58,928 bases of DNA, from NCBI GenBank assembly GCA_021795795.1, contig JAJYPA010000010.1:1-58928 (forward strand), written 5' to 3'. Within the stretch, counting starts at the first letter, position 1. Each line of letters begins with the position of its first letter. Source of the stretch: Pseudomonadota bacterium (GTDB taxonomy: Bacteria > Pseudomonadota > Gammaproteobacteria > Halothiobacillales > Halothiobacillaceae). The notes under the pieces were generated by a model. That model searched no databases. It worked only from the letters and a program-made list of their open reading frames with translations, and had not been told where the DNA came from. The position numbers and the translations under genes were made by a program. Positions 32,438 through 40,640 of this stretch are shown in pieces.

Positions 32438-33559
32438 ATGCGCTGTTTGTATTTGTGGTGGGGCGTGGTGTTTCTGATGACGGCTTGGGGCCATGCAAGT
32501 GCCGAAGAGCCAGCGGCTACCCAATCCTTTTGGTCCGGCATCAGTCTAAAAGCCAAGGCCCAAGGAGAGGTCGTGAGCAATCTGGCAGGGGGGCTGGCCA
32601 CGGGCAGCGTGGGAAACGCCTTGTTCGTCGGTGGACTTTCCTGGGATAGTAAGAGCGCGGGAGCATGGGAAGGCGGCAAGGTCGTCGTGAACTTTCTGGC
32701 GGCCGATACCGGCAATCCGGAAGCGTATGTGGGTGATATTCAGGGAGTCAGCAATCTCACGATCCCCGCTAGCCTTGTGCGGCCCTATCGACTGTATTTC
32801 CGGCAACGATGGAATCCGCTCAGCGTGCGGCTCGGTCTATTGAACGCCAATGATTATTTCGACAACGCCGGCGTGGCCTGTGATCTGCTCAATGCGTCCT
32901 TCGGGATTCTTCCCGTCCTGAGCCAAAATCTGCAGGGGATGCCGACGTACCCCTTTTCCAGTCTGGGAACCATGGTCGCGCTCGGTGGCGGGGATACCAC
33001 CATTCAAGGCGGTGTTTTTGGCGCCGACGCCATCCATCCCTGGCAACAACCATTTACCCAAGGCGCCCTCCTGTTGCTCGAACTGGATCAAAGCGGCGCA
33101 CTGTACGACGGTCGTTATACCCTCAAGATGGGGGTCATGCACAATCGGCAGAAAGCGTCTCTGGCCGCCAGCCTGGGCCCCAACACGAGCGGTTTTTATG
33201 GCATCGGTGAATACCGATGGCAGACTGGCCCTCTGCATTGGGGAGCCTTCCTCCAGGGAGGCGGAGCGCCAAAACCCATCAATCCGGTGCCTTGGAATGT
33301 CGGGGGCGGCCTGCGCCTGGCGGGGCTTATTCCTTGGTCCGCGAAAGACTCCCTGTCCGTGGGCTTCTCGCGGGCCAGCCTGCGCGGATTGCCTCATGCC
33401 GAGACCAGCTATGAGCTGACGGGCTTATTTGGGCTGGTACATGGTGTGCATCTTCAACCTGATATACAAGTCGTGATTCATTCCGGAGGCGACTTGCCTA
33501 CGTCTCTAGTGGGTATTTTGCGGCTCGAAATTAATTTTAAGGAACTAGCAGGCATCTGA
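32438..33559 (+). CDS. OprB-like outer-membrane porin
   Basis: A 373-residue protein with a signal peptide (hydrophobic MRCLYLWWGVVFLMTAWG, cleavage near ASA-EE) followed by many alternating beta-strand segments (for example LRLGLLNANDYFDNAG-like and GFYGIGEYRWQTG) and a C-terminal strand ending in an aromatic residue, as in carbohydrate-selective OprB porins. Start 32438 begins the signal peptide; the frame is open further upstream. The solute is unknown. Confidence 0.7.
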   Translation: MRCLYLWWGVVFLMTAWGHASAEEPAATQSFWSGISLKAKAQGEVVSNLAGGLATGSVGNALFVGGLSWDSKSAGAWEGGKVVVNFLAADTGNPEAYVGDIQGVSNLTIPASLVRPYRLYFRQRWNPLSVRLGLLNANDYFDNAGVACDLLNASFGILPVLSQNLQGMPTYPFSSLGTMVALGGGDTTIQGGVFGADAIHPWQQPFTQGALLLLELDQSGALYDGRYTLKMGVMHNRQKASLAASLGPNTSGFYGIGEYRWQTGPLHWGAFLQGGGAPKPINPVPWNVGGGLRLAGLIPWSAKDSLSVGFSRASLRGLPHAETSYELTGLFGLVHGVHLQPDIQVVIHSGGDLPTSLVGILRLEINFKELAGI

Positions 33560-33579
33560 GGCGGGAGCGATGTCGACCG

Positions 33580-33711
33580 CATATCATATTGAATCCACGG
33601 AACGCCAGTCGCGAATGACCACTCCCGCTGCCAAGGCGTCCTTGAAGTAAAAGTACCCAATCCACATACGCATACCACCTCACCCGGAACCCATTCAAAG
33701 TCACTTTGATT
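33580..33711 (-). pseudogene. Gene fragment cut by IS66 insertion
   Basis: A protein-like stretch on the minus strand (FEWVPGEVV, then TPWQREWS, then GVPWIQYD) is open for about 45 codons and is interrupted at its upstream end by the IS66 left end at 33712. Composition looks coding but I do not recognise the family. It may be the C-terminal end of a lost backbone gene. Confidence 0.3.
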
Positions 33712-33798
33712 GTAAGTCCCCGGTTTCCGACGTTCTTCCCAGGTTTCGGTGCTGCTCCCAGAATCCATCTCTGAGTTTTGGATTCATGGGAGGAGCCA

Positions 33799-34131
33799 AT
33801 GAGTCGGCATCAGCAGCGTCGAGATTTCTGGGAACGTCAAATCGCTGAGTGGTCGCAGAGCGGTCAGCCAGCGTCAACGTGGTGTGCTGAACGGGGTTTG
33901 AGTCCGGGGCGGTTTTATCTGTGGCGGCGCCGGTTGCGGTCCGATGGGGATGGCTCCCCCAAACCGCTGACCTTTCGTCCACTTCTCCCAGAGCGGCCAA
34001 CGGGCACCTCCGGGCAACCGTCAGGGTTGGAGATACGGATCGGTACGGCTCGGGTGATGGTTCCTCGTGACGCGGATCCAGCGACGCTCCGTTGCGTCCT
34101 CCAGGTATTGGGAGAAGGCTGGTGTGGATAG
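33799..34131 (+). CDS. IS66 accessory protein TnpA
   Basis: About 110 residues with the IS66 orf1 pattern: an N-terminal FWERQIAEWSQSGQPASTWC helix-turn-helix-like region followed by LSPGRFYLWRRRL. This small protein is needed for transposition of IS66 elements. The gene itself is intact, although the element is not. Start 33799 is preferred; an upstream ATG at 33778 is in frame. Confidence 0.75.
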   Translation: MSRHQQRRDFWERQIAEWSQSGQPASTWCAERGLSPGRFYLWRRRLRSDGDGSPKPLTFRPLLPERPTGTSGQPSGLEIRIGTARVMVPRDADPATLRCVLQVLGEGWCG

Positions 34132-34272
34132 GACCGGAACGAACGGTCTTCGTCATCCAGGAGCCCGTCGATATGCGCAAGTCCATCGATGGGCTGGCCG
34201 CACTCGTCGCAGAAAGTTGGGGCGATGAACCACTGCGGGACGCCGTCTTCGTCGGATTCAATAAAGGTCGGG
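34122..34272 (+). pseudogene. IS66 accessory protein TnpB, 3'-truncated
   Basis: The start of IS66 orf2 is clear: VDMRKSIDGLAALV then FVGFNKGRD, matching the family's MRKSIDGL and F-N-R-RD blocks. After RD the frame enters CRISPR-like repeat DNA and continues only by chance to 34412. The protein has lost its second half. Confidence 0.75.
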
Positions 34273-34476
34273 ATGCCGCCAGGTGCGCGGTTGAGAAGGA
34301 TCTGTTCCCCGGCGATCGTTACACCGTAACGTATGCCGCCATGTGCGCGGCTGAGAAGCGCGTTCAGCGGCCCGCGCAAGCGGGTGGTTTGTGTGCCGCC
34401 ATGTGTGGCTGAGAAGAGCGCCCAATCCCTCAGCGCCGCAGACAGTCCGTGTGCCGCCAGGTGTGCGGCTGATTTT
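34271..34476 (+). CRISPR. CRISPR-like array, four repeats and three spacers
   Basis: Four repeats start at 34271, 34331, 34391 and 34449. The shared core is TGCCGCC(A)-GGTGCGCGG then CTGAGAAG, 28 bases long, with an internal GCCGC/GCGGC stem. All three spacers are exactly 32 bases and unrelated to each other. The third repeat lacks two bases; the fourth loses its 3' GAGAAG, as terminal repeats often do. The 28/32 spacing is like type I-F and some type IV arrays. The first repeat is fused to a broken IS66. No cas1, cas2 or effector genes are nearby. Confidence 0.75.
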
Positions 34477-34499
34477 GTTGTAAATCCAGCGGATATGAG

Positions 34500-34528
34500 T
34501 TGACCGTCACAAGCTAGTATATTACAAT
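34500..34528 (+). promoter_or_regulatory. Sigma-70-like promoter with overlapping CTAGTATATTA element
   Basis: TTGACC at 34500 and TACAAT at 34523 are 17 bases apart, a good housekeeping promoter for the small membrane gene at 34552. The spacer holds CTAGTATATTA (34514-34524), the reverse complement of a motif repeated upstream of other element genes, placed where a repressor would block polymerase. Confidence 0.6.
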
Positions 34529-34551
34529 TACCATCGGAATGGAGGTGTGCC

Positions 34552-34713
34552 ATGTTGAAAAAGATCGCTGCAAGCTGGTTCCCGATTCGGTTGCACTGGA
34601 GGCCGCAGGAAAAAATCCGAGATCTGGCCGTGGCCGCAGGGGTCGGGTTTGCCGGGGTGGTTCTGGTTTTTATCGTGGCGATGCTCATCCTGGAGATTAC
34701 AAAGTTGACGTAA
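34552..34713 (+). CDS. Small membrane protein (53 residues)
   Basis: A 53-residue protein preceded by GGAGG at the ideal distance and by a good promoter. The N-terminal half is basic (WRPQEKIRD) and residues 27-48 form one hydrophobic helix. It starts a run of backbone genes leading to the RecD2-like helicase. Function unknown. Confidence 0.6.
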   Translation: MLKKIAASWFPIRLHWRPQEKIRDLAVAAGVGFAGVVLVFIVAMLILEITKLT

Positions 34714-34745
34714 CAGACAGAAAGTAAAAGAAAAGGCGGTGCCGT

Positions 34746-35138
34746 ATGATCAAGATTTTTCGTTTTTCCAGCTTTTTGGCCGTGGTGGTCATCATCACCA
34801 AGACCGGCCTGTTCGTTGCCAACGAGTTCGATGGCAAGGCAGATCGTGTCGTGATCCACAAGATCACTCGGCTGATCGACGAAGCCATGCGGCGGCGCGG
34901 CGAGATTGAAGAGGCTACAGACAGTGTCGTGGCGATGGCGGAGGCCATCAGCGTTTCCGTTGTCCGCGCCATTGTTTGGATGGCCCGTGGCCGGGCCGCT
35001 TTGGCCAACAGGGCTCGCGGCGTTTGGAACGAAATCGTTGGCGATTCCTGCTTCGGCAGCGCGGACAGGAGCCGCGCAGCCAATGGGTCGAAAACGCATA
35101 GCGTTTATCTATCCATGCGGCCAGGATTTCTGGTGTAA
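34746..35138 (+). CDS. Membrane-anchored hypothetical protein
   Basis: A 130-residue protein with an N-terminal hydrophobic segment (about residues 7-25) and a long helical region rich in Ala, Arg and Val, followed by a short Ser/Arg-rich tail. It ends two bases before the helicase ATG, so probably one operon. No family recognised. Confidence 0.5.
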   Translation: MIKIFRFSSFLAVVVIITKTGLFVANEFDGKADRVVIHKITRLIDEAMRRRGEIEEATDSVVAMAEAISVSVVRAIVWMARGRAALANRARGVWNEIVGDSCFGSADRSRAANGSKTHSVYLSMRPGFLV

Positions 35139-35140
35139 CC

Positions 35141-37285
35141 ATGTCGGAACTGCAAACGCTCATCGGCCAGGTTACCCGCCTCATCTTCTCGGATAAGGCG
35201 GGTGCTTTTCGTATTCTCGAAGTACAGCCCAAGGGAGCGAATAAGCGCGAGGTTCTGGTTGGCGAGTGGCAGCAGGCCCGGGTCGGCGCGAACATAGAGG
35301 CGGCGGGAACCTGGGAGAAGCGCAAAGGAAAGGACGAGATTCAGTTCAAAGCCCGCTCCATTTTGGAAATCGTGCCGACGAGCGCAGGCAGCATCTTGTC
35401 CTGGCTTGAGGGAGGAGCGGTAAAAGGCATTGGCAAGGTGTCCGCGAAAAAGCTGGTCAAGACATTTGGCGCCGGGTTGCTGGAAATATTGGACAAGGAT
35501 CCGGAGAGGATCATCGAAGCCGGTATCGGCAAGAAGCAGCGCGAAAAGATCATCGAGGGCTGGAAAATCGCGTCCGCCACCAGAATCATCATGCAATTCC
35601 TTCGGGAAGTCGGGATTGGCCCGGAGCGCTCCAATGCGGTGTGGCGCCAGTTCAAGGATCACCCCGCTATTGCTGGTCAGCCGGCGGTGCTGGTGGCCAG
35701 GCTGCGCAACAATCCCTATCGCCTGATCCGTGTGCGCGGCATTGGGTTCTCGTTGGCCGACCAGGCCGCCGGCAAGCTGGGCATTCGTGCCGATGCGGAT
35801 TATCGGGTGGACGCGGGGATCGAGCACACCCTGCAAACCCGCACCGAAGACGGCCATGTCTGGACTCCGGAACCGACGTTGCTGAGCCTTTGCAAGGAAC
35901 TCCTGGGCGTCAGCCAGGAAAAGATCGTGGCGCGCATCCAGGTGATGCAGGAAGCGCAGCAGCTTGCGACCGAGCCTGGCGCGCCCAATCGCTTCGCCAG
36001 CGTACGTCTTTCCAGAATGGAAATTTCTCTGGCCGCCAAGATTCGCGCCATGTCCGGCCCGGCACCCAGGAAAACGATGCGTTTTCCCGCCGGATTCGTT
36101 CCTGATCCAACGCAAATCGAGGCTCTGAATCAGATTAGCGATCGCAGGCTGGCCATTCTGGCCGGCGGCCCTGGCATGGGAAAGACCACCCTGCTCAAAA
36201 CCTGTGCGCAGTCGGCAGTGGCGAGCGGCATGACGGTCGCTCTTTGCGCCCCAACCGGCCGCGCGGCAAAACGCATGAACGAAGCGACGGGCATGGAGGC
36301 CAAGACCATTCATCGGTTGCTGGAAATGAAAAAGGGCGGTCTGGCGGAGCGGAATCGTGATCATCCCATTGAAGCGGACTGGATCATCGTGGACGAGGTC
36401 TCCATGTTGGATATGGAGTTGGCCTGGAAGCTGTTCGACGCCATTCCAGCCCATGCCCGTGTGCTGCTGGTCGGTGATCCGGATCAGTTGCCCTCCGTGG
36501 GCCCCGGGCAGGTGCTGGCGGATCTCATTGCCTGCGGCAAGGTCACGGTGGCCCGATTGAGCAAGATCTTCCGGCAGCAAGCCGGGTCCGGAATTCCGGT
36601 GATGGCCACCCAGGTCATCCAAGGCGTCGTGCCGAATCTGGATCCTGATTCGGCGGATTGTCCGTTCGTGGATGCAGAATGCATTGGGGAAGAGAGCGAA
36701 GAAGGTGCGGATGCAACGGCGGTGGTGGTGCAGCGCATCGTCCAGGAGTCGCGAGAATTGGGTGCCCGCATGCAAGCGCTGGCGCCCATGCGGAACGGCC
36801 CGCTGGGCACGCTGAAGCTCAACCAGGCCTTGCGTGAGGCATTCAACCCGGATGCCGGGCAGCCGCACCGGGGCCGGTTCCGGCTGGGTGACTGGGTGAT
36901 CCAGACGCGCAACAACTACGACCTGGATGTCTATAACGGCGACCTGGGTACCGTGGTGGCCATAGAGGAGGGCGAAGAAACCGCCCTGGTGGTGGATTTC
37001 GAGGATCGTGTTGTTCGCTATGAGGACAACGAGGACCTGCGGGATCTGGACCATGCATATTGCCTGACCATCCATAAATCCCAGGGCGGACAGTTCCCCG
37101 GGGTGGCGCTGGTGGCCACTACCGCGCATTTCGTCATGCTCAAGCGTAATCTGCTCTACACGGGCATGACGCGGGCCGAGAAGCATCTGCTGCTGGTCTC
37201 GACGAAAAGGGCCCTGCAGATCGCGTGCAAGAAGTCCGGCATCGAGAAGCGGGACACGCTATTGGCCCAAAGGATCGCTGGATGA
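35141..37285 (+). CDS. RecD2-like superfamily 1B DNA helicase
   Basis: A 714-residue ATP-dependent 5'-3' helicase. The N-terminal third has an OB-like segment and helix-hairpin-helix blocks (SWLEGGAVKGIGKVSAKKL near residue 90; GIGFSLADQAAGK near 205). The motor has Walker A GGPGMGKTT (about 343), Walker B VDEVSML (about 418), DPDQLPSVGPGQV and the C-terminal TIHKSQGGQF and YTGMTRAEKH motifs. It is shaped like RecD2 rather than the RecBCD subunit. ICE copies may help process transferred DNA. The TraI relaxase signature is absent. Confidence 0.9.
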   Translation: MSELQTLIGQVTRLIFSDKAGAFRILEVQPKGANKREVLVGEWQQARVGANIEAAGTWEKRKGKDEIQFKARSILEIVPTSAGSILSWLEGGAVKGIGKVSAKKLVKTFGAGLLEILDKDPERIIEAGIGKKQREKIIEGWKIASATRIIMQFLREVGIGPERSNAVWRQFKDHPAIAGQPAVLVARLRNNPYRLIRVRGIGFSLADQAAGKLGIRADADYRVDAGIEHTLQTRTEDGHVWTPEPTLLSLCKELLGVSQEKIVARIQVMQEAQQLATEPGAPNRFASVRLSRMEISLAAKIRAMSGPAPRKTMRFPAGFVPDPTQIEALNQISDRRLAILAGGPGMGKTTLLKTCAQSAVASGMTVALCAPTGRAAKRMNEATGMEAKTIHRLLEMKKGGLAERNRDHPIEADWIIVDEVSMLDMELAWKLFDAIPAHARVLLVGDPDQLPSVGPGQVLADLIACGKVTVARLSKIFRQQAGSGIPVMATQVIQGVVPNLDPDSADCPFVDAECIGEESEEGADATAVVVQRIVQESRELGARMQALAPMRNGPLGTLKLNQALREAFNPDAGQPHRGRFRLGDWVIQTRNNYDLDVYNGDLGTVVAIEEGEETALVVDFEDRVVRYEDNEDLRDLDHAYCLTIHKSQGGQFPGVALVATTAHFVMLKRNLLYTGMTRAEKHLLLVSTKRALQIACKKSGIEKRDTLLAQRIAG

Positions 37286-37626
37286 GCCACCTTCCGCGTC
37301 CGTATCGTTGGTGGTTCCTGGCCGGGGGGATGGTGTTCCTTTTGGGCTGGGCCGGTGCGCATTGGTTGAGTTCGGCAACGGCTGGCGTCGGTGTGGCTAT
37401 CCTTGGCGTTGTGATCATGGTGCCTTCCTCTTTTTGGGGACTGGCTCGGCAGGACTTCGGCATTACGCCTTCGGCTCTGGCACATCTGGTCTGGTTGCAC
37501 CGCTTCTATCCGGGTTGTTCTGAGGTGGCTGATTTATTGTCCGATCCTAGCCGCGTGATCACTTGGCGAGAGGCTTATGCGGCGGAAAAGGCGTGCATCC
37601 AGCCCAGCAAGCAGACGCAGCCGTGA
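37282..37626 (+). CDS. Two-span membrane protein
   Basis: A 114-residue protein overlapping the helicase stop by four bases. Two hydrophobic helices (about residues 9-30 and 33-55), followed by a soluble C-terminal part with LVWLHRFYPGCSEVADLL. It is translationally coupled to the next gene, whose GTG overlaps its stop. Function unknown. Confidence 0.55.
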   Translation: MSHLPRPYRWWFLAGGMVFLLGWAGAHWLSSATAGVGVAILGVVIMVPSSFWGLARQDFGITPSALAHLVWLHRFYPGCSEVADLLSDPSRVITWREAYAAEKACIQPSKQTQP

Positions 37627-38234
37627 TTTCCTGCCGGTGGGTGGCCCCGATCTTGTTTGCGACCGCGATAGCCTGCGCGCCAGTTACCGCGAGCGCGAGT
37701 GCGTTGGGTGCTATCGGTGGCGTATGGGCCTTGGTCAATATAGGCGGCGCGATTGCGGACCACTTCGAAACCTGCTCGCCGGTACAGAATATCGATCGTG
37801 CTCGTGGCATCAAGGATTTCCAGCTTGCAGAGCGATACTCGAAGAGGGTGGGAAGGGATTATACATTGGCGGACGGCCCTGATTCTGGGTACAGCTCCTC
37901 GATTTTGGGATCTGACCTGATGATATCGAACCGTTGTGCAAAGAGAGCCACCGACTCGTGGCCGTTCATCGCCAAGCAAAAAAAATACCGGGATCTTTTG
38001 GAGCGAAATTCGGCGTTGCGCAGCAAATTGCCAGAGATGGTCTCCAAAATCCGCTATGCGCGAGGACAGCGGTTGATCGAACGGGTAGGCCGCAGAGGTT
38101 GGTTGTTTTGGTCATATGCGGTGTTTGCGGCGATGGGATTTTTGGCGCTGCTGAGTCCGCTGTATTTTTTGGTGCGGCGATTATGGCGGTGGCGGAAGGG
38201 GCCGTCTAAAGATAAGGCGAAGGGAATGTTGTGA
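37623..38234 (+). CDS. Secreted or membrane-anchored hypothetical protein
   Basis: A 203-residue protein starting at GTG 37623 inside the previous stop (GTGA). The N-terminus is a signal-like hydrophobic stretch (about residues 7-35) and a second hydrophobic helix is near the C-terminus (about residues 163-185), followed by a basic tail. The middle is charged, with CSPVQNIDRARG and ISNRCAKRA. It overlaps the sulfotransferase start by four bases. No family recognised. Confidence 0.55.
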   Translation: MISCRWVAPILFATAIACAPVTASASALGAIGGVWALVNIGGAIADHFETCSPVQNIDRARGIKDFQLAERYSKRVGRDYTLADGPDSGYSSSILGSDLMISNRCAKRATDSWPFIAKQKKYRDLLERNSALRSKLPEMVSKIRYARGQRLIERVGRRGWLFWSYAVFAAMGFLALLSPLYFLVRRLWRWRKGPSKDKAKGML

Positions 38235-39901
38235 GCGTGCCGGAACAAGATATTCGATCCGCCCTGCTGCACCTGCAATCAGGCCGGTACCGGGACGCGG
38301 TGGATGCTTTTCTTCGGGTGGCCCAGTCCGCATCCAGCCCGGCCGCCATGCGCGCCGATGCGCTTTCCAATATGGCCGTCTGTTATTTGCGCGTTCGAGA
38401 ATGGAAAAACGCCGCAGGATGCGCGCAGGCCGCAGTGAAACTCGATGCCGCCCATGTCGATGCCTGGTTCAACCTGGGTGGCGCACAGAAGGCGCTGGGC
38501 AATGGCTTGGATGCCATGCACGCCTTTCGGCGCGTTTGCGCGCTGCGCTCAGAGCGGTTGGACGCTTGGCGGTACCGGGCGATCGTGGCGCAAAGCATCG
38601 CCCTTTGGGACGAGGCGATCGAGTGCTGGACGACGGTGTTACAGAAAAACGGCGATCCCACGGCGTTCGGGGGCCGGATCGAGTGCCTGGTCCAGAGCGG
38701 AAGGGCGCCGGTGGCGGAACAGGAAACTGCTGCCTATCTGGCCCGGAATCCAGAGGATGTTTTGGCGCAATATCTCCATGCGCTGGTGCTGTCTAATCTG
38801 CAGCGATTCGATGAGGCGTGGTTGTTGGCGCAACGGTTACACGGGAATCCCGCGCTGGATCTCCTGTCAGCCTGGGTGGCGATCCATACTGGAAAAGACG
38901 TGGCGAAATCCATGCTGGAAAAGCTTCCGGAAAGTGCCAGAAAGCACATTCTGCGTCTGAAGACCGCGCGGGCGGATGATCTTCCCGATCTTGTCGCGCA
39001 GGCCAGGTCCTGGCTGGCGAGGCCCCAGGCGGACCCGGCGGACGATTTGGCGGGACTGCATTTCCAGTTGGGCAGAATGGCGGACGATGCCCAGAAGTAC
39101 GAGGCGGCCTGGGGACACTACACGGCGGCGCATCGTCTGCTGGGCCGCGTGCAGCCTTATCACGAGGCCGGACGGCAGGCGCTGGACACCTGGTTGCATC
39201 AGCGTCCCTGGGAAGCCGTATCGCCGGTGGACTATGGCGATCCATCATGGATCTTCATCGTTGGCATGCCCCGGTCAGGAACTTCCCTGCTCGAACAGAT
39301 CCTGGACCAACACCCCGCGATCACGGGGACTGGCGAGCGCCACGAAATGCAGGCCATGGCCCAGGCGTTTTTTGCCGACGGAAACCTGGACGCCGTGCGC
39401 GAGGCCTGTGTGACATTTGCGCGGAAAGGCCGGGATTTGGCGCCGGATGGCCGCTGGATCATCGACAAGATGCCGCACAACTTTTTGTATGCCGGCATGT
39501 TGCTGCACCTGTTCCCGCGCGCGCGGGTGCTCTGGTGCCGACGGGATCCGCTGGACACCATGGTATCTATCTGGCGGCAGCATTTCCGTGGTGTGCATCC
39601 GTATGCTCATGACTGGGATGCCCTACAAGACACATACCGCTGGCAGGAGACGCTGATGGAGGCGTGGCGTGAGCGATACCCTGGGCGGATAACTGAGGTG
39701 CGGTACGAATCCATCGTGGAAAATCTGGAAGGGACGATTACCGGCGTACTGGGTTGGCTGGGTGAGGACTGGGATCCGGCCTGTGAGCGGTTCTTCGAGA
39801 ATCCACGGAAAATCATCACCGCTAGTCGGGAGCAGGTGACTCGGCCGTTGTATCGGGACGCTGTTGGGTCTGGGAAAAGATATGGCGTTAATGTAATATA
39901 A
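38231..39901 (+). CDS. TPR-sulfotransferase fusion protein
   Basis: A 556-residue protein. The first 230 residues contain TPR-like repeats (DALSNMAVCYLRV, DAWFNLGGAQKALGN, DAWRYRAIVAQSIALWDEAIECW). The C-terminal half is a sulfotransferase: the PAPS-binding P-loop is FIVGMPRSGTSLLEQIL (about residue 341), with the 3'-phosphate-binding block RDPLDTMVSIW later. Such TPR-sulfotransferases modify proteins or glycans; the substrate here is unknown. Start is GTG 38231, coupled to the gene before. Confidence 0.85.
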   Translation: MSVPEQDIRSALLHLQSGRYRDAVDAFLRVAQSASSPAAMRADALSNMAVCYLRVREWKNAAGCAQAAVKLDAAHVDAWFNLGGAQKALGNGLDAMHAFRRVCALRSERLDAWRYRAIVAQSIALWDEAIECWTTVLQKNGDPTAFGGRIECLVQSGRAPVAEQETAAYLARNPEDVLAQYLHALVLSNLQRFDEAWLLAQRLHGNPALDLLSAWVAIHTGKDVAKSMLEKLPESARKHILRLKTARADDLPDLVAQARSWLARPQADPADDLAGLHFQLGRMADDAQKYEAAWGHYTAAHRLLGRVQPYHEAGRQALDTWLHQRPWEAVSPVDYGDPSWIFIVGMPRSGTSLLEQILDQHPAITGTGERHEMQAMAQAFFADGNLDAVREACVTFARKGRDLAPDGRWIIDKMPHNFLYAGMLLHLFPRARVLWCRRDPLDTMVSIWRQHFRGVHPYAHDWDALQDTYRWQETLMEAWRERYPGRITEVRYESIVENLEGTITGVLGWLGEDWDPACERFFENPRKIITASREQVTRPLYRDAVGSGKRYGVNVI

Positions 39902-39909
39902 ATATACTA
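39901..39909 (+). promoter_or_regulatory. Copy of the element-wide AATATACTA motif
   Basis: AATATACTA followed by CTGAATGG, 25 bases before the next ATG. TATACT would make a good -10 box, but no clear -35 is present. Related copies occur at 34514 (reverse), 42122, 44853 and 45502. Confidence 0.5.
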
Positions 39910-39933
39910 CTGAATGGCGGAGAGAATTTTTGT

Positions 39934-40551
39934 ATGAGTGTGTTGGACGGCATAGCAAGAGCGGTTCCCGTCGGTCACTCTACACAGCCACGAGAGGATT
40001 ATGTGGCACCAAAGAGTTATCGGCGGGATACAGATATTGGTACGGCTGCGAAAAAAGTTGCGGTTCAGGCGGCTACACCGGCGTCGGCACCGGTCGTGGT
40101 GTCCAAGGCGGTTACGGACACCACACTGGTCCTGGATGCCGTGCGCCATGGTGCCAGAAGCACCACGGACATAGCGGCGCAGACCGGCTTCCAAAAGCAT
40201 CGCGTTGTCAAGATTGTCTCGAATCTGGTGCGGCAAACGGCGCTTCGCGACCTTCCCAGAAAGCCTGGAGAGGATCGGCTGGTGGAGTTGGCGGATGCAG
40301 AAAGGAAAGCGGAAGCGCCAACGCGCATCGGTGTATCGGATAACCAGCGTTTGGTTGCAGAGCAAACACAGATCGGGAAAGGGGAAGACGTGGACATCGA
40401 CACCATTACCAAGCTGGTCGCGAAAATCAAGGCAGATCTGGACGCCGTAGTCGAAACCGCCAAGCGGTTGGAAGAACGCGCCAAGGCCGGCGAGAAAGCG
40501 TCGGAAGAATTGGGGGCGTTGCGGGAAACGCTCAAAAAGTTGGTGCCATAG
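39934..40551 (+). CDS. Winged-helix-like DNA-binding protein with coiled coil
   Basis: A 205-residue protein. About residues 62-110 look like a winged helix-turn-helix (VLDAVRHGARSTTDIAAQTG then HRVVKIVSNLVRQ). About residues 150-200 are a Glu/Ala/Lys-rich coiled coil (AKRLEERAKAGEKASEELG). The N-terminal 60 residues are low complexity. Probably a regulator or DNA-organising protein of the element. A copy of the AATATACTA motif lies just upstream, so it may be part of that control. Confidence 0.55.
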   Translation: MSVLDGIARAVPVGHSTQPREDYVAPKSYRRDTDIGTAAKKVAVQAATPASAPVVVSKAVTDTTLVLDAVRHGARSTTDIAAQTGFQKHRVVKIVSNLVRQTALRDLPRKPGEDRLVELADAERKAEAPTRIGVSDNQRLVAEQTQIGKGEDVDIDTITKLVAKIKADLDAVVETAKRLEERAKAGEKASEELGALRETLKKLVP

Positions 40552-40579
40552 CCGTTGATTTGGACCGCCGGCATGGCAA

Positions 40580-40640
40580 TGAACTCTCCCGCCGCTAAAC
40601 CGATTACACGGTTGTAGCTGGGGTTTCTCTCCTCACGAAG
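40580..40640 (-). ncRNA. Candidate omega-RNA 3' region of element A
   Basis: The minus strand at the tnpB end reads through a CTCTTCGTGAGGAG-like hairpin, then AACCG-loop-CGGTT, then GCGGCGGGAGAGTTCAT. TnpB guide RNAs overlap the gene end and finish at the transposon edge, with the guide taken from flanking DNA, here below 40580. Exact ends are not known. Confidence 0.5.

Larger units (their letters stand above)
33712..34272 (+). mobile_element. Truncated IS66-family element
   Basis: The left end starts GTAAGTCCCCGG, typical of IS66 inverted repeats. It contains orf1 (tnpA-like) and the first half of orf2 (tnpB-like). At 34272 the element stops inside orf2 and runs straight into the first repeat of a CRISPR-like array; the transposase ORF3 and right end are missing. 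The junction marks a deletion that also removed the array's leader side. Confidence 0.75.

Noticed and set aside
34273..34412. Continuation of IS66 tnpB as a real protein end
   Set aside because: The frame runs through repeats and spacers; family similarity stops at RD near 34270.
34271..34476. Type III toxin-antitoxin RNA repeats (ToxI-like) as explanation for the array
   Set aside because: ToxI repeats are near identical tandem units without unique spacers, and no ToxN-like gene is adjacent.
35105..37186. Minus-strand open frame of 693 codons opposite the RecD2-like helicase
   Set aside because: Antisense shadow of a high-GC gene; the plus strand has complete helicase motifs.
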